Shown here one piece after another: positions 54,501-63,282 of a stretch of 64,000 nucleotides of DNA. The notes beneath the pieces are model-generated. The model was not told where the DNA came from. It saw only the letters and a program-made list of their open reading frames with translations, and searched no databases. Source of the DNA: Pedosphaera parvula Ellin514 (GTDB taxonomy: Bacteria > Verrucomicrobiota > Verrucomicrobiia > Limisphaerales > Pedosphaeraceae); the NCBI RefSeq assembly GCF_000172555.1, contig NZ_ABOX02000007.1, forward strand, positions 1-64,000, read 5' to 3'. Position numbers and translations under genes: made by a program. Numbering within the stretch: the first letter of the stretch is position 1; the number at the start of each line of letters is the position of its first letter.

Positions 54501-57017
54501 TGTGGGATCCCAATTCGCCTGACCTGAGACGTTGAGAATGCCGGGGCCAGTAAAAATGGCACTGGTATTTGCCGCCCCGGAGCCGACTGCGCCGTAAGTT
54601 CCAGGAGGCTGGGAAGTCGTACCGATAACCAGCAGACCAATGGTTTGAGTGCCAGCAAAGTTAAGGTTCACCGTGTTCGCAGATGGCGAACCAGGAAGAG
54701 TGAGACTCGCAACCGAAGACATGGAGGTGACGGTGTCAATTTGCAGGACGCCCGTCCCAGCGATAACGACATTGCCGGGAATGGCACCGGCGGCGGCCTC
54801 GACAGTGCCGGAGTTGATTATGGTTGCTCCACTATAAGCATTAATCCCCTGAACCAGCAGCACACCTGAGCCAGCATAGACCAGCGAGGCATTGCCACCG
54901 ATAATGGCAGGCAAAATCATATTACCCGCCCCACCAACGGTTGTGTCCGCAGCCAAGGTAATTGGAGTGGTGAGCGTTGGGCTTGTGCTCGCCGCGCTGT
55001 TGATGAGCGCTCCCGTGCCGCCGATGCCGTTGCCGGAGAGAATCAGCCTGTTGAAGGTGGTGCTTGGCTGGCCGTTCACGTCGAAGACGCCGCCACTGCT
55101 AATCGTCACCGGGGCCGAGGCGCCGTTGAAAATGTTAGGGTCGTACGGCGTGGTGCCCAACTGGACGGTGGCGCCCGCGGCCACGTTCAGGGGGTTGCCA
55201 ATGGCGTGCCCACCACTCTTGTTCAAGATCACCGTGCCGGCGTTGACGTTCATGCCCAGGGACGAATTATCGCCGCTGCCGCTCAAAGTCAGCGTGCCAG
55301 CGCCCGTCTTGTTCACGAGCCAGGCCGCGCCGCTGGTGACCCGGCCGGAGAGCTCCAGGTTGATGCCGCCGGGCACGTCAATCGTGTTAGTGGTACCGGC
55401 CGTGCCGTTAAATTGGCGACCCGTCGTCTCGTTGGAAGCGGAGGTGTAGAGCAGCGTGGCGCCGTTCAAGTTCACTGCCCCACTGCCGAGCGAGCTGGCG
55501 GAGTCGTTGAGGGAACCCGCGCTCAACGTACTATTGATGATCGTCGTGTCCCCTGAGTAAGTATTGGCGGGGTTCAATGTCAGGGTGATGGAACCTTTGA
55601 TGGTGAGCGAGCCGGTGCCGGAAATGGTTTTAGTGAAGTTCAGGCTGTTGTTGCCATTGAAAACAAACGCCCCGTTGTCGGTCACGATTGGGGCAGTGCC
55701 CAACTCTTGTCCGGTGAGAGTGCCACCATTACCCACTTGCACTGTGCCTGAGTTGATTGTGAGACCGCCGCTGAAGGTGTTGATACCGGTCAGGATTGCC
55801 GTGCCGGTGCCCGATTGCACCATGGAGGTTGGATTGGGTCCATCTTTAAGGCCAACGCCGTCGCTGCTGCTCAAGGTGTAGGTGCTTCCGGCATTTAAAA
55901 AGGTCATTGTTCCAGCGCCGTTCGCTGTTCCGATGGCGATGCCGCCCGTCGCGATGGTGAGATTGGTTGTCGCCACTGAAACCGGTCTTCCGTTGCTGTA
56001 ATAGGTGTCGGCGAAAACGCAACCGGGCTGAAACGAAGCAGCTTGTTCCACGTTGAAAAGATCCAGCAGCGTGGCGGCTGTTCCCACCGGCGCGGTATAG
56101 ACATTGGTGCAGAAATTGTGGGAGGTGGCGTCCAGTGTTGCATTGCCACCGCTGCCGCCGAGTCCGTTCCACGATCCAATGCCATTATTGACGAGGGCGA
56201 AGGCTTTGTTGTTATAAAGCTGAGCAACGTCAGTTGCCGACAATGCCCGGTTATAGATGCGCACCTCATCGATGGTGCCTTGGAATGGAAGAGTAACAGT
56301 TCCGTTGGCGGCAGCACGAGCTCCAATGGTTACCGGAAGATTAGTGCCATACACCGTCGTGTAAGTATTGGCATTGGCGCCGCTTTGCCTCACGCCGTTG
56401 ACATACAAAATTGCCTCAGCGTTTGCCGTGCCCAAGGGTTCCAGGACGGTTACGGTGACATGATACCAAGTGCCGGCGGCGGGGATCGTGGTAGAGGCCG
56501 CTCGCTCGATGGCCCCCAGGGATACATTGTGGAAACAGCCTTCGAATTTTCCGGCTGAGTTGATGTACAAGGCATAGGCCTCCGCATTCAGAAGGCCCTT
56601 GGAAATGATGCCCGCGTTCGCAGGTTCAGACGTGCCAACGACGCTGCAATTTACCCAGGCCGAAAGTGTCCATGCTTTATTTGCAGTTGGCGTATTCAGG
56701 CTGGGAGAATCGGCGACATTGACGTACGTGTTGGTGCCAAAACCAGCGAGACTGTTCGTAAACATCAGCCCAAATGGCCACCCGTTGTTTGGGTCCGTGG
56801 AATTAGTCCACATATTGTTGAACGTGGCGTCGCTGTAATTCAGCAAAGCGCCATTATTGTTGTTGCCGGATAAGTCGGTGACGGTCGAAACGCCAGGTCC
56901 ATCGGCGAGACTCCAATAGCCTACCAGACCGGTGGTGATGTCCGCTCGAGCACTCAATCCGGGAGAAGTGGCAACGAGGGCAACAATGGTGGCGGTGAGG
57001 AGACGGATAGTTTTCAT
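51591..57017 (-). CDS. Giant secreted LamG and beta-strand-repeat protein
   Basis: A surface or secreted protein of 1808 residues. A signal peptide (LLTATIVALVATSPGLSARA) precedes an N-terminal LamG/concanavalin-like domain (about 28-270; GLVGYWSLADGPG, WTLSAWVNCS, DEVRIYNRALSATDV). The next 1300 residues are a Gly/Ser/Thr/Asn-rich beta-helix with about ten autotransporter-associated beta-strand repeats (GTLTLSGANTYTGATLI type). A short globular end of about 60 residues has GGTYTVLATTNV and RYFSIEIP, like the ends of the proteins at 19385 and 22900. No autotransporter barrel is seen, so export after the Sec step is unexplained. Long open frames on the other strand are shadows of the repeats. 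Confidence 0.88.
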   Translation of the reverse strand: MKTIRLLTATIVALVATSPGLSARADITTGLVGYWSLADGPGVSTVTDLSGNNNNGALLNYSDATFNNMWTNSTDPNNGWPFGLMFTNSLAGFGTNTYVNVADSPSLNTPTANKAWTLSAWVNCSVVGTSEPANAGIISKGLLNAEAYALYINSAGKFEGCFHNVSLGAIERAASTTIPAAGTWYHVTVTVLEPLGTANAEAILYVNGVRQSGANANTYTTVYGTNLPVTIGARAAANGTVTLPFQGTIDEVRIYNRALSATDVAQLYNNKAFALVNNGIGSWNGLGGSGGNATLDATSHNFCTNVYTAPVGTAATLLDLFNVEQAASFQPGCVFADTYYSNGRPVSVATTNLTIATGGIAIGTANGAGTMTFLNAGSTYTLSSSDGVGLKDGPNPTSMVQSGTGTAILTGINTFSGGLTINSGTVQVGNGGTLTGQELGTAPIVTDNGAFVFNGNNSLNFTKTISGTGSLTIKGSITLTLNPANTYSGDTTIINSTLSAGSLNDSASSLGSGAVNLNGATLLYTSASNETTGRQFNGTAGTTNTIDVPGGINLELSGRVTSGAAWLVNKTGAGTLTLSGSGDNSSLGMNVNAGTVILNKSGGHAIGNPLNVAAGATVQLGTTPYDPNIFNGASAPVTISSGGVFDVNGQPSTTFNRLILSGNGIGGTGALINSAASTSPTLTTPITLAADTTVGGAGNMILPAIIGGNASLVYAGSGVLLVQGINAYSGATIINSGTVEAAAGAIPGNVVIAGTGVLQIDTVTSMSSVASLTLPGSPSANTVNLNFAGTQTIGLLVIGTTSQPPGTYGAVGSGAANTSAIFTGPGILNVSGQANWDPTHLTATPGSGGTGSWDDTTHNWFTGGPDTFWPTDAIANFAGTAGIVTLAASVNADELAFATSGYVITNMDGISVLTLDGNNPTISVPTGNTTVACTIAESGANPIIVTGPGTLSLSGINTYAGGTVINGSTLKANTIADANCSIGPSGPVTMLAGSTLSYTGGGVTGTSRNVTGSGSATCYIDVPAGSLTLSGQVRNGGGNSAQIFTKTGAGTLVLDGSVDNPSLTMAINQGVVIINKASASNVHGLGGGASTVGSGAKLQLSGTGGFDLFSTCVLTVNSGGVLDLNSQNDNMSTLTLSGTGIGGSGALINSAGATTSTLTNGGSGVVLTAPTTIGGQGNITLASKVSGSGVLTYAGTGTLTLTNANTFSGGTTINPGGTVVLVNSASSGGTGAITDNGTLNVGIVGNNVILANTISGPGIVNISETANNNLQLGGSMSGFTGTINCPVSPGGTAKAQILTTGVGLTSAATVNIAAGGTLYVANPGVTIASAVNIYGLGNSEPHGALRMENGALISGPVTLYGNTTMGNGQSGAAKLATISGPISQSGGAYGITFTAEPGTIVLSGTNTYTGPTTISGGVLVIGGAGQLGSGSYAASILNNANFSYASSASQILSGVISGTGALTQSGPGLLNLSGTNTYTGNTLITNSSMLLISGSGCLGVGTATNYAGNIGNYGSFTYASSSAQTLSGVISGTGMLTQSGSGTLTLSGANTYTGATLITNNATLALATGGSINTTPSISIAAGATFDVSAYSSYGLPSGVTLGASGTGTVVGSTAATIKGAASSGATITLTSPLALIFKPQTFNGDANHPALFVSQISQGQLILSGSSITINNSGSSALGAGVYSLIQAAPGAVISVGTPSVTVTGAGLAPGATASLSVNGSSVNLVVSSSGPKPSIGSVTISGGSLIFSGSNGSQGGTYTVLATTNVALPLSQWTRVATNSFSPTGNFNSTNVIGANPQRYFSIEIP

Positions 57018-57362
57018 GGCTATTCGTGGAGTAAATTTGGGTTCGATGGTTGTTTAGCGATTAGCAAAAGAGGTGTCAACGTCTTTTGTAAACCGAGGCA
57101 TTCTAATCAACTTTTCCAAGATTGAGAACTGAGTTGGGACGCACCCTTTTCTACCGAATAAATGAGAGCAGTTCCAAGCTCGATGAGGGTGCGTTCCGAT
57201 TGAAACGAAAACACTCTCACCATAGCCATTTCAAATCACCGGCATCCGCGCGCAACGTAGATGCAGATGTCGCCGACTAAGTCCACCGTTTTGTTTGCTC
57301 GTTACTCGCTACTTCAATGATGCCTGCGGTTGGTCAGCGGTCCAGTGATGTGCTTACCGCGT
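57018..57362. other. Upstream region of the giant repeat protein
   Basis: About 345 bases without a gene. It should hold the promoter of the minus-strand gene starting at 57017. No hairpin or RNA signature stands out. Confidence 0.4.
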
Positions 57363-57611
57363 TCAACGGCCCAACTGGCTTTTTTTGCGATTGGGCTGCC
57401 GGAAGGCTTTTTGTTCGACCAAGCTAACGGCGGAATTACGGGCACGCCGATTGGATATATTGTAAATCTGCAACCGGCCATCATAACTGGCCGTGTAAGC
57501 GTAATCGCCGGATGTCACGACATCCCGTGTGGTGCCGTAATTGTTCGCCGTGCTTACATAAACCGGAGTGCCCTGAGCTGGGAGGTTACTATTCGAGGTG
57601 AAAAGCAGCAT
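57363..57611 (-). pseudogene. Remnant of a secreted propeller (LVIVP-repeat-like) protein
   Basis: An 82-codon frame with a hydrophobic start (MLLFTSNSNLPAQG; the hydrophobic run extends upstream to KKIQILWFLILAF, but no start codon lies there) and one propeller-type repeat, YGTTRDVVTSGDYAYTASYDG and LQIYNISN. In intact proteins of this kind such repeats recur many times. Here the frame turns into unrelated sequence (NRRARNSAVSL) right after the first repeat and stops. It is most simply the 5' stump of a truncated gene. A short working peptide cannot be excluded. Confidence 0.45.
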
Positions 57612-58181
57612 GAAGGCCAGAATAAGAAACCAAAGGATTTGGATCTTTTTTATCGCGAGCAGGGAAAGGGTTACTGAATTGGAGAAATGATGGGTTTGAC
57701 AAGTTGTGGTGAACCATATTGGCTGAGATTTTACGCTGCGCTGTCAATGAAAATGGAGGTTGGATATGTTCGGCAAGACGGGTTGCGGAAGGAGAGAAAT
57801 TTTATGAGTTCAGGCACGGGCGGGACCAACACGAGTTTCAAGTCGTTCAGGCGTAGCACGTTCCGCATTAGCAAATCTGAGCTCCGCCCTTATACAGTTG
57901 GAGAGTCTGTGTCCATGCGATTTGTTACATTTTTAGGCGATGTTAAAAATGGTGGTGTGCATCAAGAATGGATTTGGCATAATGGCAAAGCGTTTGAGAG
58001 GGATTATGAACGAGTTGATGGCTGAATGGTCTATTTCAGACCCTGGTTCCGAAGGGTTTGGAGCTTTGTGGAGATATGGAAAGAGCGGGACGGGTATGAA
58101 TTGGTTGAGGTTGGGAACGGGGCGGCGAGCGACAATGAACGGCAGTTAACGGCAATTAAGAAAAAATTTCAGTGGTGCTTT
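57612..58181. other. Region before the RNA methyltransferase gene
   Basis: About 570 bases. Plus-strand frames occur (57687-58025, and the upstream extension of the methyltransferase frame from 58026), but their composition (many W, R, F and S) and lack of motifs argue against genes. The region is probably decayed sequence plus the methyltransferase promoter. Confidence 0.4.
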
Positions 58182-59348
58182 ATGAGTGAAGTGGTGAGTC
58201 AAAACCTTGAAGTGGGTTCGCGGTGCACCGTGACGTTCCATGATATTGCCTTTGGTGGTGAGGGTGTGGCGCGGGTGGATGAATTTGTAGTGTTCGTGCC
58301 GTTCGTGATGGTGGGCGAGGAGGCGGAGGTGGAGATCACGGAGGTCAAAAAAAGATTTGCCCGGGGCAAGTTGGTGCGGGTGTTGAAGACGTCGCCAGAG
58401 CGGGTGAAACCCTTATGCCAGTATTTTGGGGACTGTGGCGGTTGTCAGTATCAGCACATGGATTATGCCGCGCAATTGCTGATGAAGCACAAGCAGATTT
58501 GCGATTTGTTCGAGCGGATAGGCGGCATTGATCCAAAGGTCGTGGGGCCAGTCATCCCCTGCCCCCAGCCGTACGGTTACCGGAATCGCATTATGATCCG
58601 GAGTCAGTGGGACAAGTTCAAACAGGGTTTGAATATTGGATTCATACGCGCGGATAATCGCCTGGTGGTGGATATCGAGGAGTGCAAAATTTCAGAACCC
58701 GCGGTCAATGAGCAGATTCAGCATGTGCGGAAGAATCCGCCACCGAAGGGAGGCATCAAGGTCGTTTTGCGGGTGGCACCGGAGGGTTGGGAGGTGCCAC
58801 GGGATTCGTTTTTCCAGAATAACTTTTTTCTGCTCCCCGAATTAGTCGGGGTGGCACGACAGTTTTTGAAAGACAGCGGCTCACGGTTTCTGGTAGATGT
58901 ATACTGCGGGGTTGGCTTCTTCAGTCTTGAGCTGGGGGATTTGGTCGAAGGTTTTGTGGGCGTGGAGTTGGATCAACTGGCCATCAAGGCAGCGCGGAGA
59001 AACGCAGAGAAACGCAACTTGAAGAATGGGGAGTTCGTGACGGGGCGGGCGGAAGAGATGCTGCCGGGATTGATGCAGCGATTTTCGCCGGAGGCGACGA
59101 CGGTCTTGATCGATCCACCGCGGACGGGTTGTTTGCCGGAGAGTTTGGAGTTGTTGAGGCAAACCAGGCCGAACCAGTTGATTTATGTCTCCTGCCACCC
59201 GGCGACGATGGCACGAGACTTGAACGTTTTATGTGCGGAAGGTGTCTTTGAATTGGTGAAAGTGATTCCTTGCGACATGTTTCCTCAGACCGCGCATGTA
59301 GAGTGCGTGGCAGATTTGCGATTGAAGTCCGCGACTCTTTCCCGATAG
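58182..59348 (+). CDS. RlmD/TrmA-family SAM-dependent RNA (uracil-5-)-methyltransferase
   Basis: A 388-residue cytoplasmic enzyme that methylates C5 of a uridine in 23S rRNA or tRNA. The N-terminal TRAM domain (about 5-65; FGGEGVARVDEFVVFVP) is followed by cysteines of a [4Fe-4S] site (CQYFGDCGGCQYQHM), then the methyltransferase domain with DVYCGVGFFSLEL (SAM), GVELDQLAIKAARRNA, VLIDPPRTG and the nucleophile Cys in YVSCHPATMARDL. The product site (U747, U1939 or tRNA U54) cannot be told from sequence alone. The frame is open from 58026, but the ATG at 58182 gives the expected beginning. Codon use is G-ending, as in the DUF3500 gene. Confidence 0.92.
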   Translation: MSEVVSQNLEVGSRCTVTFHDIAFGGEGVARVDEFVVFVPFVMVGEEAEVEITEVKKRFARGKLVRVLKTSPERVKPLCQYFGDCGGCQYQHMDYAAQLLMKHKQICDLFERIGGIDPKVVGPVIPCPQPYGYRNRIMIRSQWDKFKQGLNIGFIRADNRLVVDIEECKISEPAVNEQIQHVRKNPPPKGGIKVVLRVAPEGWEVPRDSFFQNNFFLLPELVGVARQFLKDSGSRFLVDVYCGVGFFSLELGDLVEGFVGVELDQLAIKAARRNAEKRNLKNGEFVTGRAEEMLPGLMQRFSPEATTVLIDPPRTGCLPESLELLRQTRPNQLIYVSCHPATMARDLNVLCAEGVFELVKVIPCDMFPQTAHVECVADLRLKSATLSR

Positions 59349-59357
59349 AGTCGGGAA
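59339..59357 (+). terminator. Hairpin overlapping the methyltransferase stop codon
   Basis: TTCCCGA-TAGAG-TCGGGAA is a perfect 7-bp stem with a 5-base loop that contains the TAG stop codon of the methyltransferase. No T-run follows, so it may end transcription weakly or stabilise the mRNA end. Confidence 0.4.
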
Positions 59358-59413
59358 TTCACGAAGACCTTTAAAGCAAGCAACAAGCATTACAAATTAT
59401 CCCTGCCACTAGC

Positions 59414-62095
59414 ATGAGGACAGAACGCGAATCAAGTTCGAACACGAGTTACGTAAGGTCATTGTTACCCTGGATTTTGGCTGCCTTGATGATGGTGGTT
59501 TATATTTTCACGCTGAACCACTCATATTCCCTTGGAAATCTTGGTCATATATCCGAATTGGCAGGCTGGAATTGGCGCAGCACTATTGCCGGGCCGGTAA
59601 CTTTTCTGCTCACGCTTCCCTTTCGCTGGCTGCCGGTAAAGATTCTGCCACTGGCGCTAAACTTGTTTGCCGCTTTCTTGGGAGCATTAACTCTGGCTTT
59701 GCTCGCGCGTTCCGTTGCCTTGCTACCCCGGGATCGAACCCAGGAGCAAAGAGAGCGAGAACCCAGCACCCATGCCTTGCTCTCCACCAAAACTGCGTGG
59801 ATACCACCCCTGCTCGCCGTGTTGGTGTGCGGTTTGCAAATGACGTTTTGGGAACATGCCATTGAGTTCACCGGTGAGATGGTGGACCTCCTATTGTTTT
59901 CCTACTGCATACGCTGCCTTTTGGAATTCCGGATTGAGGAGAAGGAATCGTGGTTGATAAAATTTGCCCTCGTTTGCGGTCTGGGCATGGCGAATAGTTG
60001 GGCCATGATCGGTTATCTGCCAGCCTTTATCCTGGCCTTGATATGGATCAAAGGCGTGAGATTTTTCCAGATTAGCTTCATGCTGAAATTAATGGGTTGT
60101 GGTTTGCTCGGCTTTTTACTCATCCTATTGCTGCCGCTCAAGGCTGCCCTGGCACATCCTGAAAATGTCACTTTTTTCAAGTTATTAAAAGTAGTGCTTT
60201 CCGCGGATAAGAATTATTTATCTGGCTTGTGGCACTATTTCCCCAAGGAAACCTGGTTGGTTTTAGCACTTCCGTTTCTTCTTCCATTGGTTGTGATGGG
60301 TATCCGTTGGTCCTCATTTTTTGGAGATACGAGTCCCTTCGGCATTTTCCTCGCAAAGGCAGCGTTTCATATTGTGCACGCTTTATTCCTGGGAGCCTGT
60401 GTTTGGGTGGCCTTGGACCCTCCATTCAGCCCTCGCATAAGCGCCCATGGAACCGTGCCCTTTCTTTCATTTTACTATTTAGGGGCTCTGAATGTGGGTT
60501 ACTTCAGCGGATATTTTCTGTTAATTTTCCGTCCGCCGCCCGTCAAATCCCGTCATCGGAATCGTCCTAACATGCAACTGCCGAATCACCTGGCGACGGC
60601 TTGTATCTGTTTGCTCGTGGTTTTGACGCCGTTGCTTCTCGTGTGTCGTAACCTGCCTAAAATTTCCGCGAACCTTAGCCAGAATTTCGTGAGCTATAAC
60701 AATCTTATCGAACAAAGTCTTCCGAAAAAAGGAGCAGTGATTTTAAGCGATGATCCTCTGCGGCTTCAGGCGCTGCAAACACACCTGGGTCTGCAAGGAA
60801 GGGATAAGGAATATTTGTTCGTGGAGTCCAGCGTGTTACAAGAACCAGCTTATTTCAAGTATTTGAATAAAAAGTATCCTCAATATCGGTTGCTTCGAGG
60901 AGGATCGCAGTCCTTGGACTCAATAAGCTTGATAAATTTGATGACAGAGCTATCCAAGGAATACGAGGTATTTTACCTCAATTATAGCTTCGGCTATTAT
61001 TTTGAGGAATTCTATAAAGAGCCGCATGGACTGATTTTTCAACTCAAAGGATTTGATAAAAAGGCTTCGATGCTGCCTCCTGCGCCGAATTCCCAGGATC
61101 TGGCGGAAAATCAGGCTTTTTGGGAGAAAATTGACGGAAAAGAGTTATCTTCCCTGAAGGGTGCAATAACCACCTCTGCACCCCAGCCAAATCTTCCTCT
61201 CATACAACATATTTTTACTTCTCTGCACCTGACAAAGGAACCGGATTACCGAGCCTTATATTTAGGTACTTATTATTCGACGGCTCTCAACAGCTGGGGG
61301 GTCACTCTTGAAAGAGCAGGAAAGTTAAATGATGCAGAGAAATACTTCCAGCGGGCTGAAGAACTTAACCCCGATAACGTTCCATCGCAGGTCAATGGTC
61401 AGTTTAACAAGGATTTGCTGGCGGGCAAAAAACCTGTAATCGCGCCACCCAGAAGGATTGAGGATAAATTCGGCAAACATCATGACTGGACTGATCTCTT
61501 GAAACAGGACGGCCCGTTTGATGAACCAAATTTCTGTTACCAACTCGGGGTGACATTGGCTCGTGGCGGCAATTATCGCCAGGCCATCGAGCAATTTGAT
61601 CGCGCTAGAACCCTGACTCCGGAAAACAACAATTGCAACTTATGGCTGGCGCAATTGTATATTTCCACCCTGCATTATTCGAATGCACTGGCAGCAGTGA
61701 ATAAAGCACTCGACGCGGCTCCCAACGATCCAGACGCTCTTTTCTTTAAAGGCATTTCCTTGATTCAGTTAAAGGATTATGACGGCGCAATTCCCCCACT
61801 CAATCAGTTACTAAACCTCCAGACCAATAACTATTCTGCCAAACTAAATCGTGCCATTGCTTATTTGCACAGCGGCGATCTCAGTGCCGCAAGAAAGGAT
61901 TATGAAAGCATTACCAGTGTGGCACCTAAGGTTTATCAGGCGTATTACGGTTTAGCCGAGATTGCCTATCGTAATAAAGACAAGCCTGCCGCCATCAATT
62001 ATTATAAGAGCTATCTTACGAATGCCCCCCCAGACACAGACGAGGTAAAGCAGGTCGAGTCCCGTTTAAAAGAGCTGGGAGCCGGATCCCCATAA
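59414..62095 (+). CDS. DUF2723 membrane protein with C-terminal TPR repeats
   Basis: A protein of 893 residues. Residues 15-430 hold about ten membrane helices with DUF2723 features (LAGWNWRSTIAGPVTFLLTLPFRWLP near the start, then TFWEHAIEFTGEMVDLLLF and GLGMANSWAMIGYLPAF). This family belongs to the GT-C-like superfamily and is related to TMEM260, so a lipid-linked sugar transferase is possible. A soluble part (about 430-650) follows, then TPR repeats (about 650-885; YYSTALNSWGVTLERAGKLNDAEKYFQRAEEL, PDALFFKGISLIQLKDYDGAIP). It starts a cluster with the two following glycosyltransferase genes, the next beginning two bases after its stop codon. Confidence 0.85.
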   Translation: MRTERESSSNTSYVRSLLPWILAALMMVVYIFTLNHSYSLGNLGHISELAGWNWRSTIAGPVTFLLTLPFRWLPVKILPLALNLFAAFLGALTLALLARSVALLPRDRTQEQREREPSTHALLSTKTAWIPPLLAVLVCGLQMTFWEHAIEFTGEMVDLLLFSYCIRCLLEFRIEEKESWLIKFALVCGLGMANSWAMIGYLPAFILALIWIKGVRFFQISFMLKLMGCGLLGFLLILLLPLKAALAHPENVTFFKLLKVVLSADKNYLSGLWHYFPKETWLVLALPFLLPLVVMGIRWSSFFGDTSPFGIFLAKAAFHIVHALFLGACVWVALDPPFSPRISAHGTVPFLSFYYLGALNVGYFSGYFLLIFRPPPVKSRHRNRPNMQLPNHLATACICLLVVLTPLLLVCRNLPKISANLSQNFVSYNNLIEQSLPKKGAVILSDDPLRLQALQTHLGLQGRDKEYLFVESSVLQEPAYFKYLNKKYPQYRLLRGGSQSLDSISLINLMTELSKEYEVFYLNYSFGYYFEEFYKEPHGLIFQLKGFDKKASMLPPAPNSQDLAENQAFWEKIDGKELSSLKGAITTSAPQPNLPLIQHIFTSLHLTKEPDYRALYLGTYYSTALNSWGVTLERAGKLNDAEKYFQRAEELNPDNVPSQVNGQFNKDLLAGKKPVIAPPRRIEDKFGKHHDWTDLLKQDGPFDEPNFCYQLGVTLARGGNYRQAIEQFDRARTLTPENNNCNLWLAQLYISTLHYSNALAAVNKALDAAPNDPDALFFKGISLIQLKDYDGAIPPLNQLLNLQTNNYSAKLNRAIAYLHSGDLSAARKDYESITSVAPKVYQAYYGLAEIAYRNKDKPAAINYYKSYLTNAPPDTDEVKQVESRLKELGAGSP

Positions 62096-62097
62096 GC

Positions 62098-63282
62098 GTG
62101 AAGCCCAGGATGCGTGTTACCCACGTCATCACGAGATTGATAGTGGGTGGAGCCCAGGAGAACACCATTTCCTCGGTGCTCGGGCTTCAGCAACGACCGG
62201 ATTTACTGGTGGATTTGATTTCCGGACCTTCCACTGGACCTGAAGGATCACTCGAAATGTGCTTTTCCAGCCAGCCAAAAGCTCTAACCACCATCCCCGA
62301 ATTGGTGCGTCCAATTCATCCCTGGAAGGATTGGATCGCCTTCCGAAAGTTAACGAACTGGTTTCACCAAAAACAGCCTTCAATCGTTCATACTCACAGC
62401 GGAAAGGCTGGAATTCTAGGACGGCTTGCCGCCGCTCAGGCAAAGGTTCCAACCATTATTCATACCATCCACGGTCCTTCCTTTGGACCGTTTCAAGGCC
62501 CTGCCTCGAATTGGATGTTTCGCCAGGCGGAACGCAGGGCGGGCAGGGTTACGACACATTTTGTAACTGTGGCCGATGCAATGCGTGATCAATATCTCGC
62601 GGCGGGCATTGGCAAAATGGAGCAATACACCAGAATTTTCAGCGGCTTTGCCCTGGAACCCTTTTTATCCTCCACAAATGACGCAACCATTCGCGCACGT
62701 TGGGGGATTGCTGCCGAGAGTATTGTCATCGGAAAAATTGGACGCTTGTTTGAACTAAAGGGACATGACGATCTTTTTTCGATAGCTCCGGTACTGGTCG
62801 CAAGGTTTCCGGAGATTAAGTTTCTTCTGGTTGGAGACGGTCCCTGGCGCGCTCGATTCGAAGCCAGGGCAAAAGAGTTAAACCTGGAGAACAGTTTCAT
62901 TTTTACCGGACTGGTTCTTCCGTCAGAAATTCCCGGGCTGGTGGGAATAATGGATTTGTTGGTGCATCTCTCCTTGAGAGAAGGTCTGCCCCGGGCTCTT
63001 CCTCAGGCTCTCGCAGCCGCGCGCCCGGTAATCGCACACGATTGCGATGGGGCGAGGGAAGTTTGCTTCAACGGTAAAACCGGATTTTTAGTTCGTCCCA
63101 ATGATCATGAAACTTTAATCAGACAGATACTGCTGCTGGTGAGTGATGAACCATTGAGACGCAGGCTGGGGCAACAAGGACAGGACTTTGTGCGCGAGCG
63201 ATTCGGCGTTGAACGCATGGTCAGTGATTTATACGCTCTCTACCTGCAACTGACGACCGACAGCCGAAAGCTGAAAAAGTGA
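62098..63282 (+). CDS. GT4-family glycosyltransferase
   Basis: A 394-residue GT-B enzyme that moves a sugar from a nucleotide donor to a lipid-linked or polymeric acceptor at the inner face of the membrane. The N-terminal half begins VTHVITRLIVGGAQENT, with IVHTHSGKAGILGRLAA and IHTIHGPSFG. The C-terminal half has IGKIGRLFELKGHDDL, LLVGDGPWR and LREGLPRALPQALAAARPVIA. In the last motif the second Glu of the usual EX7E pair is Gln. The start is a GTG two bases after the DUF2723 stop codon; an ATG at 62110 is an alternative. Its stop codon overlaps the next start (GTGA). Confidence 0.9.
   Translation: MKPRMRVTHVITRLIVGGAQENTISSVLGLQQRPDLLVDLISGPSTGPEGSLEMCFSSQPKALTTIPELVRPIHPWKDWIAFRKLTNWFHQKQPSIVHTHSGKAGILGRLAAAQAKVPTIIHTIHGPSFGPFQGPASNWMFRQAERRAGRVTTHFVTVADAMRDQYLAAGIGKMEQYTRIFSGFALEPFLSSTNDATIRARWGIAAESIVIGKIGRLFELKGHDDLFSIAPVLVARFPEIKFLLVGDGPWRARFEARAKELNLENSFIFTGLVLPSEIPGLVGIMDLLVHLSLREGLPRALPQALAAARPVIAHDCDGAREVCFNGKTGFLVRPNDHETLIRQILLLVSDEPLRRRLGQQGQDFVRERFGVERMVSDLYALYLQLTTDSRKLKK

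Noticed and set aside
52626-55556. Long plus-strand open frames opposite the giant repeat protein
   Set aside because: They mirror the Gly/Thr/Ser-rich repeats on the other strand, have no motifs, and the minus-strand frame is one continuous protein with a signal peptide and known repeats.
57687-58025. Plus-strand open frame of 112 codons before the RNA methyltransferase
   Set aside because: No motif, composition unlike the neighbouring proteins, and the frame has no ribosome binding site or conserved start that I can identify.
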